Source: Charina bottae (taxonomy: Eukaryota; Chordata; Lepidosauria; Squamata; Charinaidae). From it: DNA of 64,000 nucleotides. The notes under the pieces were generated by a model. That model did not search any database, was not told the origin of the DNA, and saw nothing but the letters and a program-made list of their open reading frames with translations. A program made the translations under genes and the position numbers. Positions 48,448 through 60,845 of this stretch are shown one piece after another (position 1 is the first letter of the stretch; each line of letters starts with the position of its first letter). The stretch is from contig JALMGJ010000004.1 in assembly GCA_023362775.1 (NCBI GenBank), positions 37,278,929-37,342,928 on the forward strand, given 5' to 3'.

Positions 48448-48564
48448 CATTAAAACAGGGTTTCTCAACCTTGGCAACTTTAACTTTAGTGCTGGCTGGA
48501 GAATTCTGGGAGTTGAAGTCCACACATCTTAAAATTGCCAAGGTTGAGAAACACTGCATTAAAA
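48448..48564. mobile_element. hAT-type MITE with perfect 8-bp target duplication
   Basis: Element 48456-48556 (101 bp), ends CAGGGTTTCTCAACC and GGTTGAGAAACACTG, flanked by cattaaaa on both sides (48448-48455, 48557-48564). The ends resemble Charlie-type hAT termini. Confidence 0.9.
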
Positions 48565-51500
48565 GAACCATAATGTTTCCTGCTCAGACAGCTGCTTTGA
48601 AAGCTGTTGGCTATCTTTGCATGTGTGTCCATGCAGAGCCATTTAGCTTCATTGAGCTGCAAAAGGAAAGGAGAGCTACTGCACTGGTTAACAGCATCCT
48701 CAACGCCCTCATTCTACACTCCCTGGATTTTTGGGGTGAAGGATGACAATTAATGTAGCATAAATTAAATAGGCATTTGCAGGAAAGATACTATTAAGAG
48801 ACAATTTTTCCCCATCAAATTAGTTCCAGAAATTTAAAACAAAAAATAATGTTGTGGTTTGCAAGTATAATACACATAATTTATATTAATGTTATGTAAT
48901 TTTTCAAAATGTACTAACTTCTGATGCTGCTTTGTGCAAAGATCTGTGGTGGACTAGATGCTTTTCCCCCTTATCTTAATAGAGCATCTGTGCAATGCCA
49001 CATTTCTCATGCACGTTTCCAGAGTTTAGTATAAAATAAGCCTTTCCCAATTCCAAAATTCATTTTCAAGCTCAGGAACAATAAGTCAGAATGATCACAG
49101 ATGATTATGAACCAGCTGGCCCTGCTTATTTATATGCCAAAAATCATTTCTATAAACAGGTGTGGGCTCCATTTTCCCTCTCCCCCTCCCCCCACAAGTT
49201 TATTATGACTAACAACTGGACTATATTGTTTCAGGTCAAATTCACTGCTCATGGGAATATGGGATAGGTTTACATATATGTTGGTTCTGTACATTTTTAT
49301 TTTTGGAACTGGCATACAGTAACTCTTCTCACTTGAAAAAAATACTAGCTTGACTTCATTTTATTTGGGACGCAGAGATTCAAACTGTATCTTGAAATTG
49401 AACATGTAAGTTAAAAAGTTATTTGGCCTTCTCACAGTTGTATAGTTTTGTCTGATTTCTACAACGGACAGGTTGTTTAAAAGTGTGATAATCTGAAAAA
49501 TTAAATTAAGCTAAATTACATAAAGAAGCAGAGGGACCATGGCTTAACCGCTAAGGAAGTGCAAAGTCAAGTAGAGTGTGAATAAAGAATAATTTGCATG
49601 TGTCTATAGAAATCATGTTTTGCATTAAAAGAGCAAGCTTGCAAAAGCCCCGATGACATTTTGCCTTTCTTCTGCTGTCCTGCTTCTTCATATATAAGGA
49701 GATTGTATCAGAAGTTTCTACTTTACCATTAAACTAACTGCAGTTTCCAATCACATCTGAATTCAGAAAAATGAAGTTTGTACTAATGATAGTTAACATA
49801 TCAAAATATCAGACCATAGAATTTCATCCTATCTAGCCTTTTTTTCAATCCCTGTTCAACCTGCCAAAATACTTATATACAATTTTACAAGAACAGGTAC
49901 TCTTCACTGTATCTGGTTTTCTAGGTATGAAAAGCTTTGCATTAGCCTGGGAAAAATGTGAAGCAAAGTGGTAGCGTATGCATACACATGTGGAGACAGC
50001 TGGGGGTAGCTCCTAAGCAGCTGCTATGTAAGCCTGGAAAAAGAGGCAGCTGCCTTTACAATGAAAAAAGAGATGCTTTGTGCACACTCCTGTGCGTTTG
50101 CAGCACTTCTTTTGAAGGATTTGCACAGCCGTCTTCTTCAACAACATAACTCCCCTTAACATTTGATAATCTTCAAATACTGGATATCCTTGTTGATCTC
50201 TATTTTTTATTTTTGAAAATGCCATTATTTGTTCCTGCAAAAAAAAAACAAAAAACAACGCAGACGGTTCTCTGAAAGAAACAGAAGTTTATGACAGGTT
50301 AACTCTTATAATGTGGTAAATGTCTGATGCCTACAGGAAGACTCAGATATTCAATAAATTTCTAACACCACATACTAACTGTCTTAAAACCTTGTGGTTG
50401 ACACATCAAATCGAAACAACATTCACAATAACCTAATGAGTGGATTGAGTCAAGACTCTTGGTTGTACATCTCAAAGAATTCAATGATTAATAAGAACAA
50501 CACAACAACAGACTTATCCAATGGCTTGCCCAGGTACTAATGAATAGGCACACATATAGAAATATTTACCAAAATCACACATGTAGTCATGGAAAATGAT
50601 GGAACTATGAGATTTTCATTTATGTCAGTAACTAGCAGTATCAATGCAAAAACTACTACTCTGTGCCAAGAGGTCTTGCAAAAACTGAAAAAAGGACTCT
50701 CATCTAACCAACACTCAGTGAAAGGGCAATTGTTTGTTAAGTCTAGAAGAAAACTTATGTTTATGTTCGTTGCCACACTTTAATTTATAAAATATTACCA
50801 TATAAAGCTGCTTTGACATGGACATCCCAACGTAACATGAAGCAGATTTTAGGGATAATGAGATGAAGGAGATTCCAACATCTAAGCATCATTTATAGGT
50901 TTATATTTAACCACGCACATTATTTATCTTAAGAACAATGCTGAGTATAACATATCACAGATTAGGTATGAAAGGTGCAGAAGTATTTTTTTTCCTATTG
51001 CTTTTTTCATCACAAGGGCATGAAGGTAGGACCCAATCCTTTAGGCACTGCTTGTGTGTGATTATAGAAGGACAAAGCATTCTCCACTCCCTGCGTCACT
51101 CAACACCCCCCCCCAACATCTGACATTATAAACATGTGTGAAAGTATATCATGGATTTTATTGAATTAAAAATAATCACTCCATCTTGAATAAGGCAGGG
51201 CTCTGGCGTGTTATTAAAAATACTTGGGGAAAGGCAGCAGTACCTTTCTGAGTTTTCTCTTCAGATGCAAAAATGTCTAAGTCAGGCACAGGTTATTGAC
51301 ATTTTATTTTAACTGTCTTCTGTAGCCTTCAATTTGCACTTAGTAGCAAGCTGTGAAAATAGGAAACATTACCACTGGTGATGTTCACCAGCCTACATCA
51401 GCAAAGGCACATTTTATGTGAACAGAATGATAGGACTATTGATTGTGTGAACCTCCACTACACACAGATTCTTTCAGGGTAGAGTGATGAATTACCTCTG

Positions 51501-52337
51501 TGCCTTCCTTTAATCTAGCTGCAATTGTGAGATAAGAGGAATCTGACTGCATTCTGAAGCCACCTGTTACAAAGGGCCTGAAACAACACATACTGAGAGC
51601 TACAGCTGTTTACTGAATTTTGCATAATTTTCAAAGTCAGAAATTGTTTTATTGCTTTCAGAGATGGTGTAGTCAATACAAAAAAAGAGCATGAAGGCTG
51701 AGTAATGAATAAATATTGTTCTACTAATCTCAAGGGAAACAGTGAAATATTGACTATGCACTAGTTATCTAATAAACTGATATGAAGACCAGGCCTGACC
51801 TTATCTGTACCAGTGATCCAGGGCTACCCAATGAATAATAACAGTGTAACAGGACTTCTCCTTATTATTACAACAACTTAACACTTTCAAATCATCCATC
51901 ACTATTACTTGCTACCTATTCTACTAAGTTGCCTACGAATTGTCTGGTCTGCTATGTCTAATGAAGTAATCACCCAAATAATAGCTGCAACTTGGGGAAA
52001 AAACAAAACAGAAAGAAGTTCCAAGAGGTAACAACCTTATTAGGGCCAACTACTTTTTTTTTTTTATAGTTGTGAACTTTCAAGTAATGCATATCTTATT
52101 AGCCTCAATAGTTCAAATCAGGAAAAAGGAAGCAGGAAGGCAGCAGTGTATGCAGCAAAGTGCAATGACATAAAAATGATGGCATGTGCATCGTGATACT
52201 CTCTTTCGAAAGCTGCCCTTACTTACATTCTTGTATCCCAATGCCTGATACATCAGTTGCGGCATTTGCATAATGATATCATCATTCACACTTCATCACT
52301 TGCCCTCTTGCAATATGTAAGGATACCCATGGTACGG
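48565..52337. other. About 3.8 kb without recognised gene
   Basis: The longest plain stretch. AT-rich, with only short frames lacking family motifs. A C-run lies at 51106-51114 and a T-run at 52055-52065. Confidence 0.5.
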
Positions 52338-52735
52338 TAATTTAATTTATTCAATTTAATATAGCTGCCCACTCTGGAAGTTTCTGGGCAGCTTACAAAA
52401 TTGAGTAAAAAATTAAAATATTTTAAACCCACAAAAACAGGCAGCCTGGACTAAAACAACTAGAACAAACAGTACAAAACAAAAAACAAAAAACACAATG
52501 TGACAGGGGCTCATCCAATAAATGACACCCACATTAACCCCAGGCCTAGGCTTTCCAGGATCCCAGCAGAGTGGGCACTGTCTGAACCTCTGGGGGGGAT
52601 GCTGTTCCAGAGGGTTGGCACTGTGACAGAGAAGGCACACTTCCTCGGTCCCGCAAGATGGCAGCATTTAATTGAGGGAAACCGGAGTGTGCCCACTCTG
52701 TCCGAACGAACTAGGCAGTTCGGAAACAACTGGAG
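52338..52735 (-). mobile_element. L2-like LINE 3' fragment, minus
   Basis: 3' tail region with a degraded hairpin (52368-52393), then the RT C-terminus on minus: PSIKCCHLAGPRKCAFSVTV and PTLWNSIPP match the family C-terminal block (AFSAVAPTLWHTLPP in the 31 kb copy). Confidence 0.8.
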
Positions 52736-53887
52736 ATAAATTGATGTTTTTCTGCACTCACAATCATAAAATTTATGCTTTGAAGCTGACTGCAAGCAGA
52801 ACATAATTGGAGATGAAGCCTTTGAAATACAAGACCGCAATCTGAAGAACTTTCAGAACTTGTACAAAGTCAAGAATCATACTAAAATAACAATCACTGT
52901 TTTAATTTTGTCTGTTCTTCAAATATTTATTGTTGTAAAACTATGCTTTACTTACAAACAATAAAATAATTATTCAGTATATCTCATTATTATATTGTAC
53001 AAGTATCTAATTTTCTAATCTTTAGCTGTATTTAATAAGAATAATATAACTAATTTCAGCACACAACAGTAAAACAATAAATAGGAAATGATTATTCATT
53101 CAAAACTGAACCATATGTTATGAAGCTGACCCCCAAATATATCTAGCTTCTGAATGGAAAAGGTTAAGAAGGTTACTCTGTAACATCGATCAAGATACTG
53201 TCCAGGACAGTCTTCATTACAGGACATTATCAGTAGCCTATTCTTTTGTCTATTCACTGCAATAATCATGCAAATCAATTTCAAGTGATGCATGCACATG
53301 TATAATTGATGTGCTCTGGGTGACACAATCACCTTCAAAAGAGGGACTCAAATACAATGAAATTGCCCTTAATGAACTGAAGTGTCCTGAAAAGCAAATT
53401 TATACACACATACCTATTTCCGAAGAGGATTATTTTGGAAAACATAAATAGTTGCTCAGAGGTGTTGCATTTTATGTCCTTTCAGTATGTCAATATTTTT
53501 AAATTTTAACAAAACTTGAAATGAAAAAAGAAAAAGTTTTTTCTTTTTCATTTCACATTTCATTTCTCAAAATTTAAAAACCCATAATCAAAAATTTAAG
53601 AATAAATCTAGATTATGTTGAAAAGTATGCAGCCCCATTTTTATTCACTTTTGTCACAGATACTGGGATTTGAAAATGCATTGGAAATAGAAACTTCCTT
53701 ATCAAATAGTCAAGATTATTTATCAGACCTCATTTCCTGTCAATTAATTAATGGCTGTACATATTTGGGCAAAATATGTTCTAAATGTTACAGAATAGAA
53801 TGGTAATGAATTAAATAAATACAATAAAATTTGGACAATATGGAATTTTTAAAAAGACATTTTCTTTCTATTTGAAGAAATTCATTT
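52736..53887. other. No gene seen
   Basis: AT-rich. A short imperfect inverted repeat around 53520-53575 (gaaatgaaaaaagaaaaag versus its complement) is noted. Confidence 0.5.
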
Positions 53888-54384
53888 GTTGTTCAGTCGT
53901 TTAGTCGTGTCCGACTCTTCGTGACCTCATGGACCATAGCACGCCAGGCCTTCCTGTCCTCCACTGTCTCTCAGAGTTTACTCAAATTCATGTTCATTAC
54001 ATCGGTGATGCTATCTAACCATCTCATCCTCTGCCGTCTCCTTCTCCTTTTGCCTTCAGTCTTTCCCAGCATCAGGGTCTTTTCCAGTGAGTCCTCTCTT
54101 TGCATTAGGTGGCCAAAGTATTTGAGCTTCAGCTTCAGCATCTGTCCTTCCAATGAGCAGTCAGGGTTGATTTCCTTTAGGATTGACTGGTTTGACCTCC
54201 TTGCAGTCCAAGGGACTCTCAAGAGTCTTCTCCAGCACCACATTTCGAAAGCATCAATTCTTCGGCGCTCAGTCTTCCTTATGGTCCAACTCTCACAGCC
54301 ATACATTACTACTGGAAAAACCATAGCTTTAACTATACGGACCTTTGTCGGCAAGGTGATGTCTCTGCATCTGCTTATCATTTA
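53888..54384 (-). mobile_element. BovB LINE 3' fragment, minus, open frame
   Basis: Minus frame 53971-54381 reads the BovB ORF2 C-terminus without a stop: MISRCRDITLPTKVRIVKAM, VVMYGCESWTIRKTE, CWRRLLRVPWTARRSNQSIL, KYFGHLMQREDSLEKTLML, RMRWLDSITDVMNMNLSKL. The remaining coding end and RTE tail lie between 53971 and 53890. It is nearly identical over the shared part to the copy at 15556-15850. A possible 6-bp duplication (tcattt) flanks it. Confidence 0.92.
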
Positions 54385-54727
54385 GTTGGACTCTGCCTCA
54401 CCAACTTCACTTCACTACTCCTGACAATGACAAGGTTGATATATTTCACAATTTCATTATTTATTTGATTTATACGCCAACTTTCTTTTCTGGTGAGTAC
54501 TCAACATGCCTAAAAAGATTTTTAAAATGTTTAAAAACCAGAACATAAATAGTTAGAAAGTCAGATTAAAATAAATGCCAAAATAAACAATAAAATGCAT
54601 TAAGAGATGTTTGAAGCAAAAGTCGGAAAATTACATCAAGAAATCTCAGTCTCTCCTCCTTTTTCAGAGCTCTATGGGCTATTCCTTATAAATTATGATA
54701 GAGAAGGGGCCAAACCTCATTATGCAA
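54385..54727. other. No gene seen
   Basis: Nothing recognised. Confidence 0.4.
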
Positions 54728-54895
54728 ATTCACCAAAGTTATTTATTTATCAAATTTCTATCACCGCCCATCTCCCCCTCAAGGAGGGACCCTGGGCGGT
54801 TTACAATAAAAACAAAACGCAGAATTCAATAAAACTTATCAATAATACAAATAAAAGCTAAAAATATAAAATACAATAAAATCCAGATGGTGGTA
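54728..54895 (-). repeat. L2/CR1-like LINE 3' tail, minus
   Basis: (ATTT)n, hairpin gcccatctccccctc..gagggaccctgggc (54768-54798), then AT-rich 3' UTR. Confidence 0.82.
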
Positions 54896-55024
54896 AGTTC
54901 TATTCCAGTCCATAAGTGTGTAAAGTTATAATTCTTAGTCTGCTAGGCCTTCAGGGAAGGAACATTCACCTGCATCTCCTTAAATAAAATAATAGATGTA
55001 GGTGTAGATGTAGATGTAGATGTA

Positions 55025-57640
55025 GATATCACATTATATAGCTGCCCATCTCACAGAACGTGACTCTGGGTGGTGTACAATAAAAACACATCATAAAAAA
55101 CTAACAATTAAAAAAGCATTCTACAATTAAGAACACGTGTCAAAGTTACCAAAAACAGTAACAGAGAGAGCTATCATGATAGGCAATACACCATACTAAT
55201 AGGCATACTAATTCACCACTTCCTTGAGATCCCCAAGCCTGATGACACAACCATGTTTTAAGGGACTTCTGGAAGGATGTCATTCTCACCTTGGGGGGAA
55301 TGATGTTCCACAGGGTAGGAGCCGCAGCAGAAAAGGCCTGTCTCTGAGGTCCCACCAGATGTAACTCTTCTGCAGACGGGACTCGTAGCATCTCTCTTCT
55401 GCCGGACCTAATGGGACGGGCAGACGTAATCGGGTGGAGGTGGTCCCTCAAGTAACCCGGCCCCATGCCATGAAGGGTTTTAAAGGTCAAAACCAGCACC
55501 CTGCATTGGGCCTGGAAGCAAACTGGCAACCAGTGCAGCTTGTGGAGCAGAGGTGTAACATGTGCCATTCTAGAGGCACATATAACTGCCCACGCGGCTG
55601 CATTTTATACCAGCTGAAGCTTCAGAATACTCTTCAAGGGCAGCCCCATATAGAATGCATTGCAATAGTCTATCCAGGGGTGACCAGGGCATGAGTTATT
55701 GTGAGGAGAGCCTCCTAGTCCTGCTGGGGGAGTTGGGCAGTCATATAAATTTAATAAATAAATAAAATAAATAATAAATAAACATGAAGATGTGCAAATG
55801 CCCTCCTAGCCACGACTGCCACCTGCTCTTTGAGCAGGAGTCATGAATCCAGGTGGACTCCTAGATTGCACATTGGGTCTGTTTGGGACAGTGCAACCCC
55901 ATCCAGTACCAAAGATGGCATAGTCCCTGAACCAGAGGGCCCTAAAACTCAGAGTCATTCAGCCTTGCCAGGGTTCAGTTGAAGCCTGTTGTTCCCCATC
56001 CAGACCCTCACAGCCTCAAGGCACCAGGATAGAACATCAACAGCATTGCTTAATCCACCAGGGGCAGAAAGCTATAATTGGGTATCATCAGTGTACTGAT
56101 GATACCACACCCCATGGCGGCAGATGATCTCACCCAGCGGTTTCATGTAAATGTTGAAGAGGAGGAGAGAGAGCATTGAACCCTGCAGCACCCCCACAGA
56201 GAAGGGGCCAAGGGTGGGATCTCTCCTCCCCAACCACCACTGACTGGTAATGACCCTGGAGAAAGGAGAAGAACCGGCACAATACAGCCCACCCCCAATC
56301 CCCAGAGCCGATCTAGAAGGATACCATGCTCGATGGTATTGAAGGACTCTGAGAGGTCAAGAAGTGAATGGATGGATGCACAACCTCCATCCCGCCCCTG
56401 CCAGAGATCATCTAAAAAGCATGACCAATGCCGTTTCCATCCCATACTCAGACATCAATCCTGACTGAAAAGGGTCCAGATAATCTGCTTCATCCAGAGT
56501 CCTCTGAAGCTGCTGCGCAACCACCTTCTCAACTATCTTCCCCCAAAAGGGGAGGTTAGATACTGGGCAAAAACTGTCCAGTATGGTGGGATCCAGTGTT
56601 GGTTTCTTGAGAAGGGGGCAAACCAATGCTTCCTTAAAGAGCGGAGGAACAACCCCCTCACTCAATGTTGCGGGATGGCTATTTGTGGATGCAATAAGGG
56701 CGGAGAAGTATTGCTGCTTCGCCGCCCTTACCGCCACGAGGTAGGCTTTAACAGCAGCTCTAACCTGTGTTCGGTCGAGTTCATCCCTCGTCGAGCACCA
56801 GTGGCGCTCTAGACAGCTCTCTTGTTTCATCTCCCTCAATTCTTCCATGAACCACAGAGAATGATGGGCTCCAGGAGACGGGAGAGGTCGCATAGGCGCA
56901 ATCTGATCCAAAGCCTCAGCAGTCCTCTTGTTCCAAGCGGCTACCAGGGCTTCAGATGGACCATGCAGCAGACCAACAGGAACAACCCTCAACTCCCTCT
57001 GAAACCCATCAGGGTCCATCAGTCGCTGAGGGTGGACCGATGTAACAGGTCCTGCCTCCTTGCAGTGGGTAGTAGCAATACAGAATCTCATGGTAATCAG
57101 GGTGTGATATGACCAAGACAAGGGGGTCACTAAGAGTTCCCCCAATTCCAGATCACAGTGCCACTGCCCCGACAGGAAAACCAGATCTGGTGTGTGACCA
57201 CTGTTCTACGTCAGGCACTGGATGATCTGGGGTAGGCCCATGGCTGTCATGATAGCCATGAACTTCCAAGCTACCTCAGATCCCACTCCTAGAGAAGGCA
57301 GATTGAAGTCCCCCAGAACCATAACCCTGGAGAACTCCACTGCCAATCCAGAAATGGAGTTGAGGATCACATTGGGAGGTTGCTACGCAGCAGGGAGGCT
57401 GGTACAACAGTAACAATCCCAACTAATCCCTAGAGCCTAACTTAATAAACAGGGTCTCACATCCAGCAACCTGTGGAGCAGCGCCCCTGAAAGCCTTAAG
57501 AGACTCTCAGATGATGATTGCCACATCACCACCCTGCCCTGAGGTCTTGGCTGATGCCACACCCAATACCCAGCTGGGCAAATTTCCGAAAGGTGAACCC
57601 CCCTTCTGGTCCCAGCCAGGTCTTGGTAATACATGGGAAA
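55025..57640 (-). mobile_element. L2-like LINE, minus, longest copy (endonuclease to tail)
   Basis: The tail hairpin lies near 55043-55076 and the RT C-terminus at 55146-55568 (ELHWLPV-like block, AFSAAAPTLWNIIPP). The middle is decayed; 56143-56445 retains RT sequence, and 56408-57145 holds the linker (AAWNKRTAEALDQIAP, RAAKQQYFSALIAS) and the first RT blocks. Above 57145 the minus strand encodes the end of the endonuclease, including the VMVLGDFNLP motif near 57300-57330. Several frameshifts make it inactive. It is the only copy here to show endonuclease sequence. Confidence 0.88.
55733..55781 (+). repeat. L2 tail fragment inserted in the minus-strand L2
   Basis: 'gttgggcagtcatataaatt' followed by (AAATA)n in plus orientation, interrupting the opposite-strand L2 between 'cctcctagtcctgc' and 'aacatgaagatgtgc'. 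Confidence 0.65.
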
Positions 57641-58389
57641 GTAGAAGAATAGACTAAGAAATGTATAAAGAATACTCAGAACTTGATATTACAGTATATA
57701 GACTTAGGTGAAGATGCAATTATGAAATGAAAGCATATCTATTTGATTTAATACCATTCATTTTGTCAAACTGTTAAGTACAAAACCATTTAATTGTTTC
57801 TGCTTTAGTCTCTGGCTTCAGAGGGATAGTCATACACTTGCTAACCTAAACTTAAAAATCTATCACATATTTTATTAAAAAGTTTTAATGATGCATGTAA
57901 TTTTTATGGAAGTTGTATTTATCAAATAATCACACAGCTGTTAGTTTTAGAAAATTACTCTATTTGAGAGTCTGATTTTTTTCATTAATGTCTCTGAATA
58001 TTCTGTTTGCACCAAGTCCCACCTCTGGAAGACAGAGCTTTTCCATTACCATTAGGAAATTAGAAAACCTAGTAATTACTATTAGCAATGAAGCTGTCCT
58101 AAGAATTAAGTATAATTTCATAAAGTTCTATTCAGTACCTTATTTAAACTGTATATTATCAGGCTGTGTATACTCTTGGGATGTTATCTGACTGCCGATC
58201 CATCTGCTTCCATGATTCAGCAAACAGACTTCAGTTACAAATTTTAGGAACATACAGCCCTTGAAATCAACCCCACCAGTGATTGCTAAAATCCACTGAG
58301 GATGGTGGATATCACTATATGTAGAACCAAGGAAGTTTTATTTTCCATCCATCCTCATGCCTCAGAAAGTCTGTAAGTGTGATGTTCCT
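57641..58389. other. No gene seen
   Basis: AT-rich spacer between L2 and the gypsy element. Confidence 0.5.
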
Positions 58390-58523
58390 GGTCAGGCCGT
58401 CTCAACAATCTAATTATAACATTCCAAACTGCCACTACAATTACTACATTACCCATGCTAATACACAAACTACAATCTACTACAATCCCCATCAATATAC
58501 TGGAAGGATGCTAAATCCTGACA
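58390..58523 (-). repeat. Gypsy 3' LTR, truncated
   Basis: Matches 62397-62505 plus 62894-62915 (the 5' LTR) at about 95% by eye. It starts TGTCAGGATTTAGCATCC at 58523 on minus. A polypurine tract (aaggggggcgata on minus, 58524-58536) precedes it, confirming orientation. Similarity stops near 58390, so the rest of the LTR is lost. Confidence 0.85.
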
Positions 58524-58622
58524 TATCGCCCCCCTTAACAATAACTCCCCAACTTAAATGTCTTCTACATCCACCACAATCCCTGCTTTTCTTCCAGTTT
58601 TGACTTATTGGCCTGCAGCCAA

Positions 58623-59108
58623 TCATCTTCCTTCAACTTCAAGCAGGTCGCTCTGCAAACTCTCTTCCACCTGCCGGGTTGGAGCTGACTTCTGGCTCCT
58701 CGTAACTGCCACCATTCCCAACTGCTGAGTTGGGAATATTGAGTCCACCACCTCTTCTCTTTGACTGTTGTGCTGCAGTAAGTGAGACAATGCATCGGCC
58801 AAGAAATTCTTTCCCCCAGGTAAATATTTGAGTGTAAAATTGAATCTACTGAAAAATTGGGCCCATCTAATCTGTTTAGGGTTCAATTTTCTTGGAGCGC
58901 ATAAGGCCTCTAAATTTTTATGATCTGTCCGTACTTCAAAGGGCTGAGGCGCTCCTTCTAGCAAATGCCTCGTCATCAATGCCCACCGCACCGCAAAGGC
59001 CTCCTTCTCCCACACATGCCAGCAGCGTTCCGTGTCATTGAATTTACGGGAAAGGTAAGCACAGGGCCTTTCTTCCCTCTTCATCTTTTTGTAGCAGAAT
59101 TGCCCCAA
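58623..59108 (-). CDS. Gypsy RNase H domain fragment
   Basis: 161 codons open on minus. RNase H degrades the RNA strand during reverse transcription. Motifs: [18 protein letters not shown], then [12 protein letters not shown] with the catalytic Glu, [11 protein letters not shown] with a catalytic Asp, and [18 protein letters not shown] with the last Asp, the normal set for a gypsy RNase H. The first Asp block lies in the decayed gap 59109-59242 that separates this frame from RT. The C-terminus leads towards the missing integrase. Confidence 0.85.
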   Translation of the reverse strand: MGQFCYKKMKREERPCAYLSRKFNDTERCWHVWEKEAFAVRWALMTRHLLEGAPQPFEVRTDHKNLEALCAPRKLNPKQIRWAQFFSRFNFTLKYLPGGKNFLADALSHLLQHNSQREEVVDSIFPTQQLGMVAVTRSQKSAPTRQVEESLQSDLLEVEGR

Positions 59109-59242
59109 CTCAAGGGGTCAGGGTGTTTTAGCACTGGTTCTGAGGTGAACAAAGCCTTTAGTTGTTCAAATGCCTCCTGGCTCTCTTCAGTCCATTGTAG
59201 TTTTGCCCCAGGCCTTTTCACTTCTTTTGGATCCCCCTTCCC

Positions 59243-60616
59243 TCAGGTTTTTAACAGGTCAGTGAGGGGTAAGGCCACCTGTGCAAAGTTTGGGATAAAT
59301 TGTCTATAGAAATTGGCAAACCCCAAGATACTCTGCAATTGCCTCCTAGATTTAGGGGTTTCCCAATTCACTACTTCTTGCACCTTGGCTGGATCCATTT
59401 CTATTCCCTTACTCGACACTCGGTATTCCAGGTAATCTAACTGTTCCTTATGGAACTCACATTTTGACAGTTTAGCATATAGTTGATTTTGCAATAACCT
59501 TTTCAATACCTCCGTAACCAGGGTGACATGTTCTTCCATTGTTTCAGAATAAATCAGAATGTCATCAAGATAAACCAATACCCCCCTGTACAAAAAGTCA
59601 TGTAAAACTTCATTTATCAAATGCATAAAGACCCCAGGGGCCCCTTTTAACCCAAACGGCATCACCAAATATTCAAAGGACCCCAATTGACAATTAAACA
59701 CTGTCTTCCATTCGTTTCCTTCCTGGATTCGAACCCGGAAGTATGCCTCCCTTAAATCCAACTTGGTAAAAATCTTCCCCTTTGATAGGTGGGCCAGCAT
59801 GTCCTTCATTAGCAGTAAGGGGTATTTATTGGAGGTACAAATGGCATTAAGTCCCCGATAGTCTGTGCACAACTGCAACGACCCATCCTTCTTGGTTCTG
59901 AACAGAACAGGCGTGGCCATCAATGAGGTGGCAGGGCGGATGAAACCCCGTTCCAAGTTCTTTTCAGTAAACTCCCACAAAGCTGCCAGTTCCTTAGGAG
60001 TCATAGAATACAATTTAGTCTTAGGTAGCTCTGCCCCTGGCTCCAGCTCTATCGCACAGTCTGATTTTCTATGAGGCAGGATTTGGTTCAATTCTACTTC
60101 TCTAAACACCTCCTTCAAATCTCTGTACTGTACAGGAATGGGAGAATCATCCTCTGCTGTCTCCCCTCCCATGATTTCGGCTACTGCCCCTGCCAGTTCA
60201 GGCCCCAGTTTTGGTGGGGTTAGATCTCCATAATTTCCATCAGCAAATGTTATTTGACCTGTGGTCCAGTTCACTTTGGGGTTTTGCACCCTTAGCCAAG
60301 TTAATCCCAACACTATGGGTTGACTGAAAATAGGAGCCACCACAAAACTCAAAGTCTCTTCATGGCTCCCTATTCGTATCCGTACTTCTTCTGTGTAATA
60401 TTCCACTGGGCCACCCCGCATCTCTGACCCATCAAGTTGGGTAAAAAGGATTGGGTCTTTCAGCTTCCCCTTCAATCTCAAACCAGTTACTATAGCAGGA
60501 TGCATGAGGCACCTAGTGCACCCTGAGTCTATCATGCCCACCATGTCCATGCTACTATGGTTTCCCAACATTTTTATTTGTAATCCCACCAACATCGGTG
60601 GGCAGATTCCACTCAC
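59243..60616 (-). CDS. pol: Gypsy protease-reverse transcriptase (457 codons open)
   Basis: A long minus frame without stops. The retropepsin active site is IDSGCTRCLMHP near residue 31. A linker follows, then RT: a PHRKSDCAIELEPGA entry block near 180, LCTDYRGLNAICTSNKYPLL near 255, FTKLDLREAYFRVRI near 287 with the first catalytic Asp, FEYLVMPFGLKGAPGVFMHL near 320, YLDDILIYS near 350 with the catalytic DD, and the connection block (LGFANFYRQFIPNFA) near 435. All visible catalytic residues are kept. It ends at 59243 in the thumb/connection region, where a frameshift or deletion separates RNase H. Confidence 0.88.
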   Translation of the reverse strand: MSGICPPMLVGLQIKMLGNHSSMDMVGMIDSGCTRCLMHPAIVTGLRLKGKLKDPILFTQLDGSEMRGGPVEYYTEEVRIRIGSHEETLSFVVAPIFSQPIVLGLTWLRVQNPKVNWTTGQITFADGNYGDLTPPKLGPELAGAVAEIMGGETAEDDSPIPVQYRDLKEVFREVELNQILPHRKSDCAIELEPGAELPKTKLYSMTPKELAALWEFTEKNLERGFIRPATSLMATPVLFRTKKDGSLQLCTDYRGLNAICTSNKYPLLLMKDMLAHLSKGKIFTKLDLREAYFRVRIQEGNEWKTVFNCQLGSFEYLVMPFGLKGAPGVFMHLINEVLHDFLYRGVLVYLDDILIYSETMEEHVTLVTEVLKRLLQNQLYAKLSKCEFHKEQLDYLEYRVSSKGIEMDPAKVQEVVNWETPKSRRQLQSILGFANFYRQFIPNFAQVALPLTDLLKT

Positions 60617-60845
60617 AATCGGATCCGCACGCTCATCCTCCGCAGCCTGCCCTTCAGCGCCATTTAGAGCAGGCTCCCATCATTTCCCGACGGTTCAGCT
60701 TCTCCTTCAGCTGCATCCCCCCGTCAGAAGGACGGGTGTAGATTTCTTTCTCCGTAGAGGCTGCCGCTATTCCTTTGTCTTTCGGCGCCAGGGTCCTAGT
60801 GCTGCTGGTTCCAGCCTTGCTTCTCCCAGCAGTAACTGACTGTGG

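Noticed and set aside
53520..53575. Inverted repeat of A/T-rich GAAATG blocks as a MITE
   Set aside because: Imperfect, very low complexity, with no target duplication.
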